This document shows, in pieces, positions 36,401-51,578 of a stretch of 64,000 nucleotides of DNA. Each line of letters opens with the position of its first letter. The first letter of the stretch is position 1. Under the pieces are notes generated by a model. That model made no database searches. It worked only from the letters and a program-made list of their open reading frames with translations, and was not told where the DNA came from. Position numbers and translations under genes: made by a program. This DNA is from Tipula vernalis (lineage: Eukaryota; Arthropoda; Insecta; Diptera; Tipulidae), in the NCBI GenBank assembly GCA_958295665.1, contig OY282558.1:29905045-29969044 (forward strand), read 5' to 3'.

Positions 36401-39400
36401 ATTTAAATTGTTGTGTGAAATGAAATAATATTGAATATTCAACCCACAATTTCTTATGATCATGATTATGATCATTATACACGAGGGGAGGATGCATTTA
36501 ATTTTCTATTTTTGTTTCTTCAATATTAAATTATGTTCTTGAATACTAAAAAAATACTTTGAACGGAAGAAATACATAAAAAAAACTAAACAAGATTGAC
36601 AGTTTGGTTTGATTTGTTGTTTTTAATAGGTGACAGATTTCAAATAAAATATAATTGATGTCAAATTTTCCTGTTTAGATTAGAAATTTATACAAACTAC
36701 ACGTGTGACAAAAAAATGTTATTGACGTGACATAAATTTGTCATACTTATGACAAATTTATATTTCCTTCATTAAAAATTCAAAAAATGATTTTCGTACC
36801 GATGGTTCCCATACATCTCTCCCTAAAACACACCAAAAAAAAAAAAAAAAATCCAATTTATTTATTTTTAACTCATCTTGTGTTAAATTTTTCACTTCTT
36901 CTTGTTAATGGTTTCGATTTTCTTGTGTAATTTTTCTCGCACGATGATGTACCCTATCTCTTGTATTTGTTATTTATTTTTCAATTTCGTTTCGAAGATT
37001 AAGAATTGATTATTTACTTTTAATTCTTTCTAGTTAAAAACAAAACAAAAAAAAAAGTGTTTTGTGTTTTATGTTGTATCCAATTCTTTTCTCAAAAATT
37101 GTGTTTAGTTAAATGATCTGTTTACTGTAAGCAAACACTTATTTAACAAACAAAAAAGAAAAAAAAAGCGTATTTTGTGTTGTCCTGTGCGCGATAAAAC
37201 ATCACGATTTTTATGTGTGTGTGTTCGTTTCTAGTGGTGTACGGTTGTACTTTATGTTTTCCACAACAATTGTAATTAGTGTTCTGCACAGGAACGATCC
37301 CGCGACGATCAAAGCTCGCACAATAAACAATAAGTCAATAAATAACGATATTTTAAAATAATTCAACTTCCTTTTTTTTTTTGTTTTTTTGTGTTTTAAC
37401 AGAATATGTCTGTCTATCTGATAATCTACTTTCACTTTTATTTACTTCAACATATTTTGAAAATAAATAAATTTAAATTTGTAATGTATATATTTTGTAA
37501 TACAATTTTGTTTTACATGATCATATATCAAAAATATAAATTGATCAATTGATTATTTATAATATTGAAATGCAGCAAAAATATTAACACATTTTTTTCA
37601 TTACATGGTCACATATACACTGCTGTCGTTACACTGGTTTAGAGATCGTTTTAAGCGTAGCAGTAAAATAAAATTTAAATAATTGATTTTTGGTGATTCG
37701 TGGTATGGTGATATTTGATTTTTGATAAAGAAAACTAAAAATGTTATGTTCTCTGCGCGCAAAACCGGTTAATATTTATGACAGAATCGGTTGGAATTAT
37801 ATACAGTATATTGTATAGAAATCGAAAATTTCAATCACATAATTAAAATATTATTCGTTCGATCTTTGGTTCGCGGTCGTTTCTTATAAGATAAAATGTA
37901 GTAAGTGTTGTTGCAAATGTTAATTTTGTCACTATAAAAACGCGATATTTTCATCATAACAATATAAGCCAGATTTTAAGATGTCTAAATTAATTTTTAC
38001 TTTGCATTTCAAATTTAATTCAACTAATTCAATATGTGTTGTCAAAATGAAGCATCCAAATCTACTGTTTAAACGTTGCAATTTACACTTTTGAAAATAT
38101 CTTTCCGGTTTTTATTTGTATGCAATGCATGAAAAAGAATTAATTTTAAGCCGAATAGCTGGGATATGAGTTCATTTCCAAACAACAAAAAAATCAAGAC
38201 ATTTTTGAATTGCATTTTGTAAAACATTAAGAATTAGTCTTAATAATAATTATTTGTACCGCTTTATCAAATTTCTAACAAACACTCAACATTAAGGAGA
38301 AAACTAAATAGGGGCCCCCCTCCCGTTACCCTCACCCAGAAAACTTCTTCTGGTGCTGGATAGCTCAAATTTAGAGTCATCACTATCGGTACAAGAAAAT
38401 TATTTTTTACTGTTCTATTCCTCATTTCTTGTGAGCTTATGCACAAAAAAAGTCAGATGAAATATTCAAATTTAAGTTGTCAGTGGATTGTTGAAAAAAT
38501 GTGTACCTGATCAATTATGAGGTCGTGGTCTCAAACTTAAGGACAGTAGTGTATATAGAACATGTAAAATACAAAACAAATAACAAGTGACAACCCCATC
38601 AGACAATCATAACACGTGGAGCATTTTTTGTTTTTATTTATAGTTGGGATAGAAAGAAATTCAGCACATTTAGGAAATTTAGTAATTTGGAAACATATAA
38701 ATAAAAGAAATTTTGGGAATATTGATATTTAGAAATGTTTAAATTTAATTATTTTGAATTTTGTATTAAATTTTTGAGGTTGTGGTGTAAAGTGGAAATA
38801 TGTTATAAAAGTAAGGAATTTTTTAATTTCATTAATAATTGGATTAATGTTGACAATTTGAATTCTACAATCAAGTAATTAAGTAAATTTTCAAAATTTA
38901 AAATTCTGTTATAGGAATTTGACAGAATATTTTCTGAAGCGTGCTACAAATATGCTGGTGAATTTAATGTAATTTTGACTGCAAATCCATCCCAAATCGG
39001 ATTTCATTAAAGTATCTATTTTACTTCGTTGAATTAAAACTGAGCTTAGGATTTTAGCTATACAAATTTGATATAGGCCTAGGGTGATCCGAGGTACGTT
39101 CATATTTCCCCGGCAGGTTCTTGGTTTTTTAAATTTTACTCGACGATTTTTTTTCTATAAAGTTCGGGTTTTTGGGGATAAGGTTTAATTACGATTTTTT
39201 AAAATAAAATTTAAACAAAACGTAGAAACAAATTACTGAATTTCCTCTATATTTCGAAAACAATTTGCGCATTTAAAGGGGTTAGTAAGCATTTACAGTT
39301 TTTTAGAAAATCTATAAGTGGCTGAAAAGCACATGGAACCCGTTTATTTGTTGCATGTTATTTCATCTCACGTCACCAAACTCTACTTGAACGTTGGATT

Positions 39401-40479
39401 TTTTACAACCAACATTTTGTCTTTATAAACTTCTTTTGATTGATTGAACGACAAAGACACTGTGTGTATTTATTACATAACCATCAAAAACATTTTTTCT
39501 TTACACAAATCACTCACAGTGTATTCAGTATGGGGTAATACGCATCATGCTATTATGACGATCGTTTTAATTTTTTTGTTCGATCCAAAAACACTTCCAG
39601 CAACTCCCCAAAACCAAGTTCATCGTTTTGTATATACATATAAATAAATAATTTAACATAAATCAAAGTCATTTGAATTAAAAAACAAAAAAAAAGTATT
39701 GTCAATAATCGATCATTGGATATAAAATGGAAAACAAAATTAAATTCAAGGCGAAACGCTTAATATCTCCAAAGAGTACTTAACCCCCTATTGATTAACA
39801 AACAAAAACAGATTTTTTGTTGATAGATTATAGATTTAAATAACTCTTAAATTATTTAATAAAAAATACCGCGCGAACAATGTTTTTTTTTTTTTGTGTA
39901 GAGTATAAATTGTTACATCCTTTTTTGTGTTTGTGCGCGATTTTTGAGGTTTGCATGCATCAAACGCCAAAAAAAATTTTATGTGCTGCAGTAAGAAAAA
40001 TTAAGTATCAAGATTATTATTTATGGGTTCCCATTATTTATTGAGATATTTATAAAAATATTTAAGGAAAAAAAAATCGAAATTCTAAGCGCCCTAGGCT
40101 TCCACATTTTTATTTGTTGTAAAGATCTTTTATCTTAATTTCGTTGGTTCTGTTGTATATATGTATGTAGGTATACATACATACATAAGTATATTACATA
40201 AAGTTAAATCTATAAAATGTTGTTAAAATATTTTTTGCATATAAACAACAGACAACTTAACAAAAAAATAAAATTAAGAATATCGATCTCAAGCAATAAC
40301 ATTTTTTGGTATTTCATGAAAACCACATACAATTTGTAACAACGTTTATGGTGGTGAACTGTAAGGAAAATTTGTACTTAAAATAAATGGTTTATTGCTT
40401 CTAGGCGCAAAAAAAAAAAATTAAAATTGAAAACTAAAACAAAGAAAAAAGATTACCACACCCAGATTGTATATGGCAT

Positions 40480-40501
40480 TGGGGGAGGGGAGGAAGGGGG
40501 C
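40480..40501 (+). repeat. G-rich run with quadruplex potential
   Basis: Four G runs, of five, four, two and five bases, lie within 22 bp (GGGGGAGGGGAGGAAGGGGG). In DNA this AT-rich the run is conspicuous. A two-layer G-quadruplex is possible; no role is implied. Confidence 0.5.
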
Positions 40502-41061
40502 GAACTGAACACTAACTAATATACAAAATCTTTATGTGAAAATTATCCAAAACTGTCAAACAAATTACAATTCATTCTATTTCGATTATTTGTAAGAATA
40601 TTATAGTAGAACTGAAAAATCCTGAATATATATAAGTTATTGACCTTTTTTGTTGGTTTTATATTTCTGAAAGAAAAGTTGTATCAATTGAAAAACGTCC
40701 AACAACAAATATGTATACAAAAAAAAAAAAATAAAGAAACTTAATAAAAAAAAAAAGAGGTCGATCATTGTATAACCGATAACAAAACAAAAAATTATTT
40801 TAAGAAATATTTTTTCTTTAGCAATTCTTCCATTATCCTTTTGTTAAGCTTGAATTTGTATATGGCTGTGTGTGTATGTGCACGTGTGCTTGGAAAATAT
40901 ATCTACTGATAAATTTTAATTCAACATGAAAGAAAATATTATCACGTGCTACGTTAGTTGCATAGCATGTGACATGTCAATCGAAACGATTAATCAAACA
41001 AATACAAATTTCCTTGTTGTGTCATATTTATGCCAGCTCCTTATGTATGTACATATACATG

Positions 41062-41065
41062 TATA

Positions 41066-41143
<78 letters not shown>
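41062..41143. repeat. (AT)n microsatellite
   Basis: About 80 bp of nearly pure alternating TA. It creates long false open frames of Tyr-Ile repeats that were not called. Confidence 0.95.
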
Positions 41144-41146
<3 letters not shown>

Positions 41147-43781
41147 AAATAAAATAACACAAAATCTTTATTAAGAAACAGTTTTTTATTCAAATGTCGT
41201 AATCAATATTCAGAACTGAGTATATGAATGAATTAATATTAATATGTTACACACTAAAAAGAGTTTCAATCACTTGTATTTGAGCGCACATACGCGATAT
41301 CATCGATCGATAATGTCAGCAAAAAAAAAAAAATTAAAAAAGGGTGGTAAATCACCGAGCACAATACACAAACGAATATCTTACATAATCCATAAAAGGC
41401 ATCACCCATTGAAACATTTTTGTAAGTTTGTTTTTTTTTTTTTTTTTTTTTTTTGGTTAATTCAATTGAAATCGTCCTCGATCTTTTTATTTATTTTTGG
41501 TTTGTTATGGTTTACATTTGTCTTCTTAAAAATGTTTTGTTGTTGGAACGCGAAAAAAATCGCCAAATCAAAATCAAAACACAACAATATATTTCTTAAA
41601 GAAAATTTTTTGTGTTGTGTGCGCTTCTTTTTTGTTTTTTTTTTTTTTTTTTTTTTTTTTTTGAGGAAATGACTCAAACAGAAAACAGAAATCAAAATAC
41701 GGAAAAAAAATATTTACATAAAATTTGGGTTATATGTCATGTCAAGATTTAAGATTGTAAATTTTACTTTTGGTACACAACTCAAGTTTTTTAGTCTTCA
41801 CAAAGAGAGCGAGAGAGATGACAAAGTGCGGTAAAAGCACAAGTGTGTTTTTTTTTTGTTTGGTAGTATTCTTTTTTTGTTGATAAATTACCGCGCGCGT
41901 ATAAACAACGATATCCATTGCACACAAACACACAAAATGAATGGTTTAACCTCAACACCGTAAACGCTCGCAGGATGAACTCAACAAGATAACGTGCACA
42001 CGAAATATGTAATAAATAAGAAAAATAAGTAGGTTATTGGAAAATAATTAATTGCTCGCAAACCCTTAAAATATATTTATATAAAATATCGTGATATTTC
42101 CAAAACTTAAATTTTATATTTAACCTTTCTCTTACATATATATTTTATATAATTTGATTAAAACCAAACAAACATGATTTTTTTCCATTTAACAAACTCT
42201 CAACCGATACAACCGATAAATAAAAGATATATTTCCAACCCACACTTACATGAATTGGACGCCAATGTAATCAGAAAAAAAAAATTCAATCCAGCCAAAA
42301 ATACGAAAAAAAAAATTGTACTGAAAACGACATATACAGATTCACACAGAATATCAAAAAAATAAAATAAAATATTGAACATCCTCTTGTGGATAAACAA
42401 ATATGTACCCAAATGTATCCAAAATAAAAGCAAACAAGACTGAAAAGCGCACGCATTCATATTTCGATAAAAAAACCTGGTGCATTAAGAACCTAAGAAA
42501 CCAAAAAATACCTTAAAGATGAAATGATTTAATAAATTATAAAAAAAAAATTAACATACAACTGTACACAATACCGCGAGATCTTATTTGTTTCATACTC
42601 ATACATAAAGTGTACGTAAATCGATCTTCTTCAATACATTTCAAGCTAATTGATGAATTCAATTTTATTTATTAGTTATTGGTTCCTTTTGAACAATTTT
42701 AATTACCGCACGCTGGAAGATCAATATAACGATAATGAGGGAGTGTCACATTTTGGTTAAAATAGTGCCAAATAGGTTATTTTAACGTTAAAAGCATTTT
42801 AATCGGTTGTTTGTTGCACAAAAACATTTTTCGTTATTGTTCAAATTAAAAACAAAAAAAAAAAAAAAAGTCGTGTGACATAAAAGAAAAGATTTTTTTT
42901 TTTCGCTGTGTATGTCTTTTATGTACATATATCGATAAATCCTTTAAGCAAAAAGCTACATATATACCTACCTACCAACAAAACTTTATATTTACAAAAA
43001 AAAAAAAACTTCGATTAAAAGTTGTTTTATTGAAACCAAAAATCCTCCTTGTAGTTTTCGATTTTATTTTATTTTTAATTTTGTTTTTGTCATAAGACAA
43101 GGCCGAAAATAATGAGGAATTCCGTATCAATTATCCATGAGGTATACTAATGCGCTTTCAGTGTAGTCAACAGATATGAAGAAGATACGGTAATTTTTTT
43201 TTTATTTTTATTTATTCTTTATGCCGGTCAATATTCACATCGAATTGGATAAAATACAACAACAACAAATTACAAACTAAAATAAAACAATAAAACAAAG
43301 ACACACACTTTAAACATAAAAAAACTTAAGAGATATGAGAAATGTGAAAGATGGCAACGCATGTAATACAACGAAAGTCGAAAAATCGCACAACAAGAAG
43401 GATTTAAATTTTAATTCTGTGTTCTAAATTGGAATTCTTATTGTTTGTTGCGATTGATGCGAACCTTTATATTCGGGACATTGACTTTGCTATTATACAA
43501 GATTTATGTATCACCCGGTTCACAAAACCAATTTTTTTTTTAAAGATTGATGAATAGAATCGGGTAACGGTGAATGTGGATTCTAAAAAATATATAGAAC
43601 ATAAGAATCTTACATATTCTTTTCTACATACATAATCAATTACATCTTTGTATCTTCTAAGAGAAAGAAAATCACGAAGACGTATTTTTTTCCGTTTTGA
43701 TTAATGATTTCTCGTTCTCAATCAAAACTATTGAATTTATTTAATTTTTGGTAGTTAGTAAATCGTTGACTTGTACACATG

Positions 43782-43820
43782 TAATATATATATATATATA
43801 AGTATATATATACTAATATA

Positions 43821-43889
<69 letters not shown>
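43782..43889. repeat. (TA)n microsatellite, interrupted
   Basis: Two TA tracts (43,782-43,812 and 43,823-43,889), separated by a short imperfect stretch. Confidence 0.95.
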
Positions 43890-43891
<2 letters not shown>

Positions 43892-46800
43892 TAAAAATTT
43901 TGATTTGGCGCCAGGCTACAATTTTCATAATTAAATTAATTTAATATAATCAGGTGATTTCTGTCTGTGTCTGGATTTTATAATTAAATATAACCCACTC
44001 ACACTCAACTTAGAAAGCTCACACTATAAATAAATATTATGATAGATTTACTCATATCATAATTTAACAACTAATAAAAAATAAAAAATAAAAATAATAA
44101 TTGTATAATAAATAAAAATATAAAAATCGTGAAACATTTTAATGATTTAGATTAACGAAAAAAACTAAAAAACTAAAAATAAAAAATAAATTTAATACCA
44201 ATATATTATTATAACCTTCAATACCTATTTTCTTTATTTTTTATTACTATATAAACAAACATTATCTCTATTTGTTTATAATTAATTATTTAATATTTCA
44301 GTTTTATTATTATTTTGTATACTTATACAATTACAAGCAAATAAATTAATAAAGCAATTTTATTTATTATACCTAACAAATTGAATGATTGATGGTCTCA
44401 CAAAAAGATGATCTAATAGTTAGGGAATTAATAAAACAAAAAAAAAAAAAAAAAATATTTATAAAATTTAAATTAGTGTCGGTTTCTTATTTATTTGTTT
44501 TAACTTTATTCTTTTAATGTACTCGTCGTCGTATTTCATATAAAAATGAAATTAAATTCAACTACTTAAGATAATACAAAATTTTTAAAGATTTAAAATT
44601 ATTTTGGATTTAATGTTGGTTTGGTTTAAGGTAATTGACTTGACGTCGTGGTTTGTTAATGTTGGGATTGTGTAAAAGTTTTTTGAATAACGAACATATA
44701 AATAAATTAGTTGTGTTTCACCTAAAAGCTCGTTTGGTAAAGTTCAACCTTGAGGTTGAAAAGCGTTACATATATTACTGCATCATTAAAAGCTTATCAA
44801 AAAAAAAACTATTGCATGGAGCTTTTAAATTGAAATTTAATACAGCTAAAATTAATAAATTTTCGATTAATTTTTAAGCCCCTATAATAGAAAAAATACC
44901 GAAGGTAATAAAGACTTACAACGCAACCAGATAAAATTAAATTATAAATCTTAAATTTTTCTTTGGTTAAATAAAAAAATATCGAACATACAGACACATA
45001 CGCTTAATATTATTATACCACACTGGGTGAATTTTATATTGTACAATTTTTTTTTTTGTATATTTCAATAAAAATAAAAATTAATATAAATTAATCTTGG
45101 TAATTTATTTTTTTGTATTTCAATATATGTACAAGAAAAAAAAAAAAAATTTTAATTTTCATCTTAAAAAAAATTGATAAGATTTAAGGTAAACATTTTT
45201 TCGATGGTGGGAGAATGAATAAAGTGCTTCATTTTTCACAGACAGACGGACATAAAGGAAGATATAGTTGTGTATACAATAATATAAAAAATAATAAATA
45301 TTTAATTTTATTATAACTATTAATATCCTTCTAAAATCAATTAAGTTTAAGATAAAATGTCTTTGAAAATTTATTTTGTTTTGCGCGGCCGAGATTAATA
45401 CAATAAATAAAAATAGAATTTATTATTATTTATTTTAAATAAATTTTAATTGTTCTATATATTGTATTTATATTATCTAAAATATATACATATATATATT
45501 GTATGTATGTACGTATGGAAATATGAGACGTAAGCTGTTTTGAATATTTATCAGAATTCTGCTTCTACTTATTTTATATTTTTAATTTAAATTTATTACA
45601 AATGAAATAATATTATCATTGTTTTTATCTAAAAGTGACAATAATCGTTTGTTTGAATTATTTATTTTATTTATTTATTTATTGTGTATATGAAAGACAA
45701 ACTATAGCTATACATATTATATGTACACATATTGGCTTTAGGGGGTAATCATGAAATTTTACTTTCTAACTTTACAGAAATTTGAATATTTATTGTCAAG
45801 ATTCGGCATTTACATAAATCCAATTAGGGTTATTATGCAACTAATAGTTTGGGCCTTTACAAACATATAATAAATACTTGATGTATATGATTCATGTAAC
45901 CGACCAATTCACATGCATGCACTAAATAACTAGATTATTTGTCGGTTTGTGTACGATGTGCAAAATGTATACATACAATGCAAATTATAAAACTTGGAAA
46001 AAGCAAATATTTAATGTTTATAAATTACAAAAATAAATAAAGCCCCTTTTATCGGTTTTGTTTGCCGTCTTAAGATAAAATTCAATTTAAAAATCACATT
46101 TTTTAGAGACTTAACTAAGTTTAAACCTTTGTATTTATATTCCCACCGAAAACAAATTATTATTGATTAATTGATGTGAGTGCGTTCTAATCAAATTTTT
46201 TGAAGCAACCATGTAAGAAAGTGTTTGTGCATTGTTACTGACCATGATGATTATCGGCGCGGTCTTCATAATTTATTAAAACCACGTATTTTTATTTTGG
46301 AAAATTTAAAATTCTAATTAAAACAGCCTTTAAAATTTTTTCACGATTTTTGTTTCTGTAGTTCAAAAGGATATTATGAACGTACAATATACAACAAATA
46401 AAAAGATGGAACAAACCAAACCAAACCAAACCAAAAAAAAACAAAAAATTATGATCGATTTTTTAGAGTATTTCGAATTCAACAAAAATAACATTTTTTA
46501 AATATTTTCAAATATTCTGAGAATTGATAATTTTCAATAATTTTTTTTTTGTTTTACGTTTAAATGATCATGATGATGATTATTATATGATGATTATTGA
46601 AAAGAATTGAAGGAATGGTTTAAATTCTTTTCGTTGAGGAATTTTTGATTACTTTTATGATTCTTATGATTTTATAAATCGTTTATCAGACAAAAAATAA
46701 ACGTAAACGAAATAATGTTTGGTATTCATTAAAATTGTTGTAGCTAAATATCGTGAGTTAATGGCGTCGCAAAATAACTAGTCCATTGCGTAATATAACC

Positions 46801-46986
46801 CAAAACAAATGTACTTCTAATAAAACAATTTAAATTAAATTAAAAAAAAAACAAAAAACTAAATACATTTTTAGCTTTTCATAATCCATCATCATCACCA
46901 TCAAATTCGTGGCAAACCACCAAAAAAATAAACAAAAATTTATATCTTAAAATCTACTATCACTTTTATTTATGTTTTACACATAG

Positions 46987-47013
46987 ACACACACACACAC
47001 ACACACACACACA
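46987..47013. repeat. (AC)n microsatellite
   Basis: About thirteen AC units. Confidence 0.95.
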
Positions 47014-47700
47014 AATTATTGATCTTTTCCCGATTAAACTTTCTAAGCGCGCCTTGTTGTGTGCGTTGCGCTAAAAAAGGGTGTGTGTTTTTAACGTAGT
47101 TTTTTTTTGGACACACAGCCGTATTATATAGATGAAGAAATCAAGAAAATCTTCAACATTTTAAAATTTTTTATTTTAATTTTATATAACGCGAAACAGG
47201 AATTATTTATAATGAAAGAAAATTGTGTATAGTGTGTGTTGTTAGCATGTTTCAATATTTTTATTATATCCATTTACTTGTTTATTAAATAGAGTAACAA
47301 TTGTAATGCAATTTGATTGAAACAGAAAAATATTTTAAGAAAAATGATTTTAATGACATCAAAAAGGGTTCGTCGCTTCAAGTCTTTTGTATATAAATCC
47401 TATCAAGATAAATAAATAAAATTTAAATAAATACTTTAATTATATATGTAAATATATATAATAAATAAACATGTCATTATACCATCCTAAGAGAAGGGAA
47501 GAAGAGTAAAAAAAAGTCGTATAAAATATTGCACGTACACGATGTGGGATGATCGCAGACAAACCCAATTTTTGTTTTGTTAAATATTTCTAGTAAAAAT
47601 TCATGTGAGATGTGAATGTAAATAATACATTTGGATATGTTAATTACTTGTGATGAGCAAGGGTTAAAATTCATTTCTACAGCTTCGATCTGTTTTTTTC

Positions 47701-49179
47701 CCCAAAAATACCAAAAAGGTTTTTTTTCACGAAATTAACAGCAATTACAAGAGAGAGTTCGAACCCCTCAACTTTTTATTAATTATTTAATTAAAAAAAA
47801 TTTTTTTATCTAATTTTGAACTTATTAGCATGCCCAATGAACGTGCGTTAAAATTCTTAATCTCTAAATTTTGGATTACCCCGTATCGGTGTCTTGATAC
47901 GAGTATTTTTGTTTGATTTAATACTGATATACTGGATTTTTGTTTTAAAACAATCATCTTCAAAATGCTCAGTCTCAGTAACGATTTTCCGTTGCTTTTA
48001 CAACGAACTTTTAATCAAACTTTTTTCAACTATACAATACTGCTAATAGTTACGGACTTCATCCCTCATAATCTAATAATTTCTATTTGAAAAAATAGAT
48101 TTGTCTCATTTCAGGAGGATATTCTAGGTTTTCGAGATTAATCGAGTTTGTTAGATAGTTTATCAAGTTTATACGATTTCCCGGTAATGACAAACTTTTC
48201 GAGCCTCAGTGCCCGCTTCAGACCTACATATAAGCACAGTGGCTATGTTTGTTGAAGCGCCCAGGCTGTTCATAGAGGACCTGGCAAACCGACCGAGTAG
48301 CAAAATAAAGTTCTATCTTACAGGGATCTTGAGCTGTGACCCAATTCTCGTGTAATACGATTTACTAGTCAAAATAATGGCCGACTACGGGAATAATTTA
48401 ATTTACATGAATAAGAGATGCAATGGTATAATCGTGGTGTTCGTAAAGTTAAAGACTCGCCTTAATAAAAATACCGATACCATTCTGTTTTGTATGAGAT
48501 TAGCAAAACCTAACAAAATTTATAAACTTTACTGATGATGAAGGACAATTAATCTGCTTTAATCTGAGATTCTTAGATATTTATTTTCGAAGTGCTATCT
48601 GCCTGTCTATGTCCTCTGTACAGCCGAGATGATTAAACTAGTAGAACTGAAACTTCACATACAAGCTATTTTTCATAAATTTGGAGATGCCAGTGAATTT
48701 TTGTGAAAATCGGCCAACCGGGAGTGGCACGTTCCATGGCCACAAAATTTATTTTGCAAATATCTTAATGCAAATCTTATATTAGATATCGAAAGACGAT
48801 TAAGCATTAAATGTTAAAAATAAAAATATTTGCAAGTAAATTTGCTGTCTTTTGTATGAAATGTTTACGAAAGTGAAAAGATAAAAGTAATCGAAGGGAT
48901 AAAAATAGTTCTACACGCTGTGGAGCAAATTCAATGGACACTGCTATTGCGCAAGATTGCAGCTGCGCCTTTTTGTAGATCGCTATTGTTTTTAAGTGCC
49001 ATTGGCATTGCCGAGGTTTTACGCAATTTAAAGATAATTTTGCCTCAATCGCTTTCTAATTAGTATCATTACATGAATGGCATACAATCCTGCATAGGAT
49101 GTGTTTGATTTTTATTTTCTCTTTCTGGCGTATTTTACTATTCAGTAAAATTTTCTCATGGAATAGCACCATGAATATA
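47701..49179. other. Unassigned, higher-complexity intron segment
   Basis: From about 48,180 the sequence is less AT-rich and free of homopolymers (for example 48,200-48,350, 48,590-48,740 and 48,920-49,020), unlike the intron around it. This suggests decayed mobile elements, but no coding motif, inverted ends or repeats were recognised. Confidence 0.4.
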
Positions 49180-50324
49180 TACAGCCTTGGCCGAAAGTAT
49201 TGATCACCCATGATATCTTCCAGTTTTTTGGAGAGTATCAAATTGAAATAAATTGAAACCATTTTTACAGATTAATATTATTATGTATTCATAAAAAATC
49301 AATATTTTGTGGTTGGCGAGAGTTCGTCGAAGAGGATAGACGTGTTTTTTTCTATCCTCTTCAAAAATTTAATTTAATTTAATTTAATTTTATTTTTTTT
49401 ATTTTTTGGGATTGGTGAAAATGTTTTGTGAAAATACTATATTTTGTGCTTTTTGTAAAAAAAAAGTGTTCTAGTTTATGTGTTAGTGATATTTATAGAA
49501 TAAAATAGTGGATTAATTCATTTACAGTGTTTTTTTTATGTGTTGTGCCAATCAATTAATAAAATTGTGTTAATTTAGTGTTTTTAGAACATTTGACACA
49601 CGAGACAAGATTCTCGTGTTAAAATTAACATAACTGTACCACTCAGGAATCGTTATAGCCAGGTAATCCCACGCCATATGCGCTTGTATGTGGTAGTGGA
49701 AATAATTATTAATTATATTGATTTTGTACCGTTGGATGTATATTTGCAATTGATGAGTGTGTAAATAAATATTTAATTTTGTATTGCTGATGAATTTCCG
49801 TTGCTTTTGTCCGTATACTTAAACAAACACATTTAAATGCGGCCCTATTTGTATGCAAAGTTTTTCGTTTACTATGTAACGGGATCGAGCGCAACCGTTT
49901 TGTTATTGTTTTTGGCATGGACTGAAAACAATTTTAGTAAATGAAAGGGGTTGATAAAATTTATATTTTATATTTTATCAAAAGTCAAGACATAAATTTG
50001 ATGCTATTTCTTTTCACTTTTACTTCACAATGGTAGGAAAAGCGAACCGAACTAAAAAAGTCTAACCGATTAAAATACTAAGGCTGGAGTCCAATTGACG
50101 ACTTATTTCAAATAAGTCGACTTATTTGACTTATTCAAAATGGCGGCATGAAATAAGTCATTTGGGGGTCCAATTCAAATCGAGACTTATTTGAACTTAA
50201 TTGACATTTGATATTTCTTATTATTAGTGTTTTTTTTTATTGTATACAGAAATATAAATTATAAATTTACGTGGAAAAATACTAAAAATGGAATAAATAC
50301 AATGATGTACTATAAAATACTAAA

Positions 50325-51476
50325 ATGGAAAATCATCGGCGTCAAATGATGTTATTGGCTATTTTAGTCAACAGGAATATTAGGCTATATTCCAAAATTT
50401 TACAACATGACACAGAAATACTGAAGTATTTGGAAACGCGTCTGATGCGAAGAGTATGTATTTAAAGCATTTATTGTTTGAACCGTATTTTGTCTAATCC
50501 ATATCTTGTTTAGAATTTGAAATATTGTACACATTTGCGAATTAATTATAGTACGTTTAAAAAAGTTCTAGAATTCGTACCAGATAAATGTTCCGGCCAT
50601 CAAAAGGAAATAGAACTTATAATGTTTCTATTTTGGCTAGCTTGCGGAACAAGTTACAGGGTATTATCTGTTGCTATGAACGTACCAAAGACGACATCGA
50701 TCAGAATATGCCACAAATATTTGAATAATTTTCAAAAACTTTTAAATAAAGTTATTAATTTACCGACTCACGAACAACTGGAAGGGATAGGTAATGCGTT
50801 TGCTTTACGGGCAACGTCGGTTGCATTCAACAAGGCAGTTGGTGCAATAGACGGGACGCATGTGAAAATCAAATGTCCAGTTGGATATCATGACGAATAT
50901 ATTAATAGAATGTTAGACTATTCTATTCAGGTTCAAGGTGAGAATTTAATTTGTTGACCCAAACTTGTTTAAATGATTTACTTAAATTTTTTTTAGCTGT
51001 ATGTGACCATAAAAGAAGATTTATCAGGATTATATGATCAACGGGTATTAAGGAATAGCAACATCTTTAAATTTGCAAAGTACCCTCCCAGTGGATATTA
51101 TTTACTTGGAGATAGTGGCTACAAATGCTCGGTTAATCCGATTACAATCATGACACCATATAAAGGAAGTAACCTCACCGACGCCCAACTTAAATACAAC
51201 TATCTACATAGCAAGGCGACGATCGCAATAGAGCAAGCGTTCGGTATGTTAAAAACGAGGTGGAGATGTATTTTCCTTAGAAGTCTGGAGCTTTCAATTG
51301 AGAGAAATTGTAAAGTAATAGCTGCATGCTGTATTTTGCACAATGTGTGTATTGTCATGAACGACGTTTTACCGAACGAAATCACGCTAGAAGAAGAGGA
51401 ATATCATAATGTAACGAATATTGCAGAATCAGCTATTCACTTCAGAGACAATATATGTGCCTCAATTTCCTCATAA
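50325..51476 (+). pseudogene. PIF/Harbinger transposase with two short introns, one frameshifting deletion
   Basis: Three exons can be read: 50,325-50,453 (from ATG), 50,514-50,937 and 50,997-51,476, joined by introns of 60 and 59 bp with GT/AG ends (GTATGT...TTTAG and GTGAGA...TTTTAG). Each junction keeps the frame. The catalytic residues of the DDE domain are present: AIDGTHVKI (near 50,848), LLGDSGYKC (near 51,106) and AIEQAFGML (near 51,228). The upstream helix-turn-helix segment (LSVAMNVPKTTSIRICHKYL) is intact. Just after the second junction, CDHKRRFIRI runs into a stop near 51,038; the stretch before DQRVLRNS is missing and the frame has changed. That is the only lesion seen, so this copy is recently dead. 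It is followed by a convergent second gene, as usual for Harbinger elements. The protein would cut and join transposon DNA, needing its DNA-binding partner. Confidence 0.88.
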
Positions 51477-51578
51477 AAAACAATTTATTTTTATTAATAT
51501 AAATAAACGTTTTATTTCATCACATAATTCAGTTTTTTTATTAAATTCATTATTTGCTAGTACTTGAACATTTTGTAT

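Larger units (their letters stand above)
33453..47700. other. ds intron, low complexity, no gene recognised
   Basis: Fourteen kilobases of AT-rich sequence with many poly(A)/poly(T) runs, (AT)n and (AC)n tracts and TATGTA steps. Open frames here (for example 41,244-41,672) are products of simple sequence. A short C-rich patch lies near 38,311-38,340 and a G-rich run near 40,480. No cadherin-like exon was noticed, though a short exon could be missed by eye. Confidence 0.55.

Noticed and set aside
40926..41157. Open frames with Tyr-Ile repeats
   Set aside because: Translation of an (AT)n microsatellite.
41244..41672. 142-codon open frame
   Set aside because: Made of poly(T)/poly(A) runs giving Phe and Lys strings; no family resemblance.
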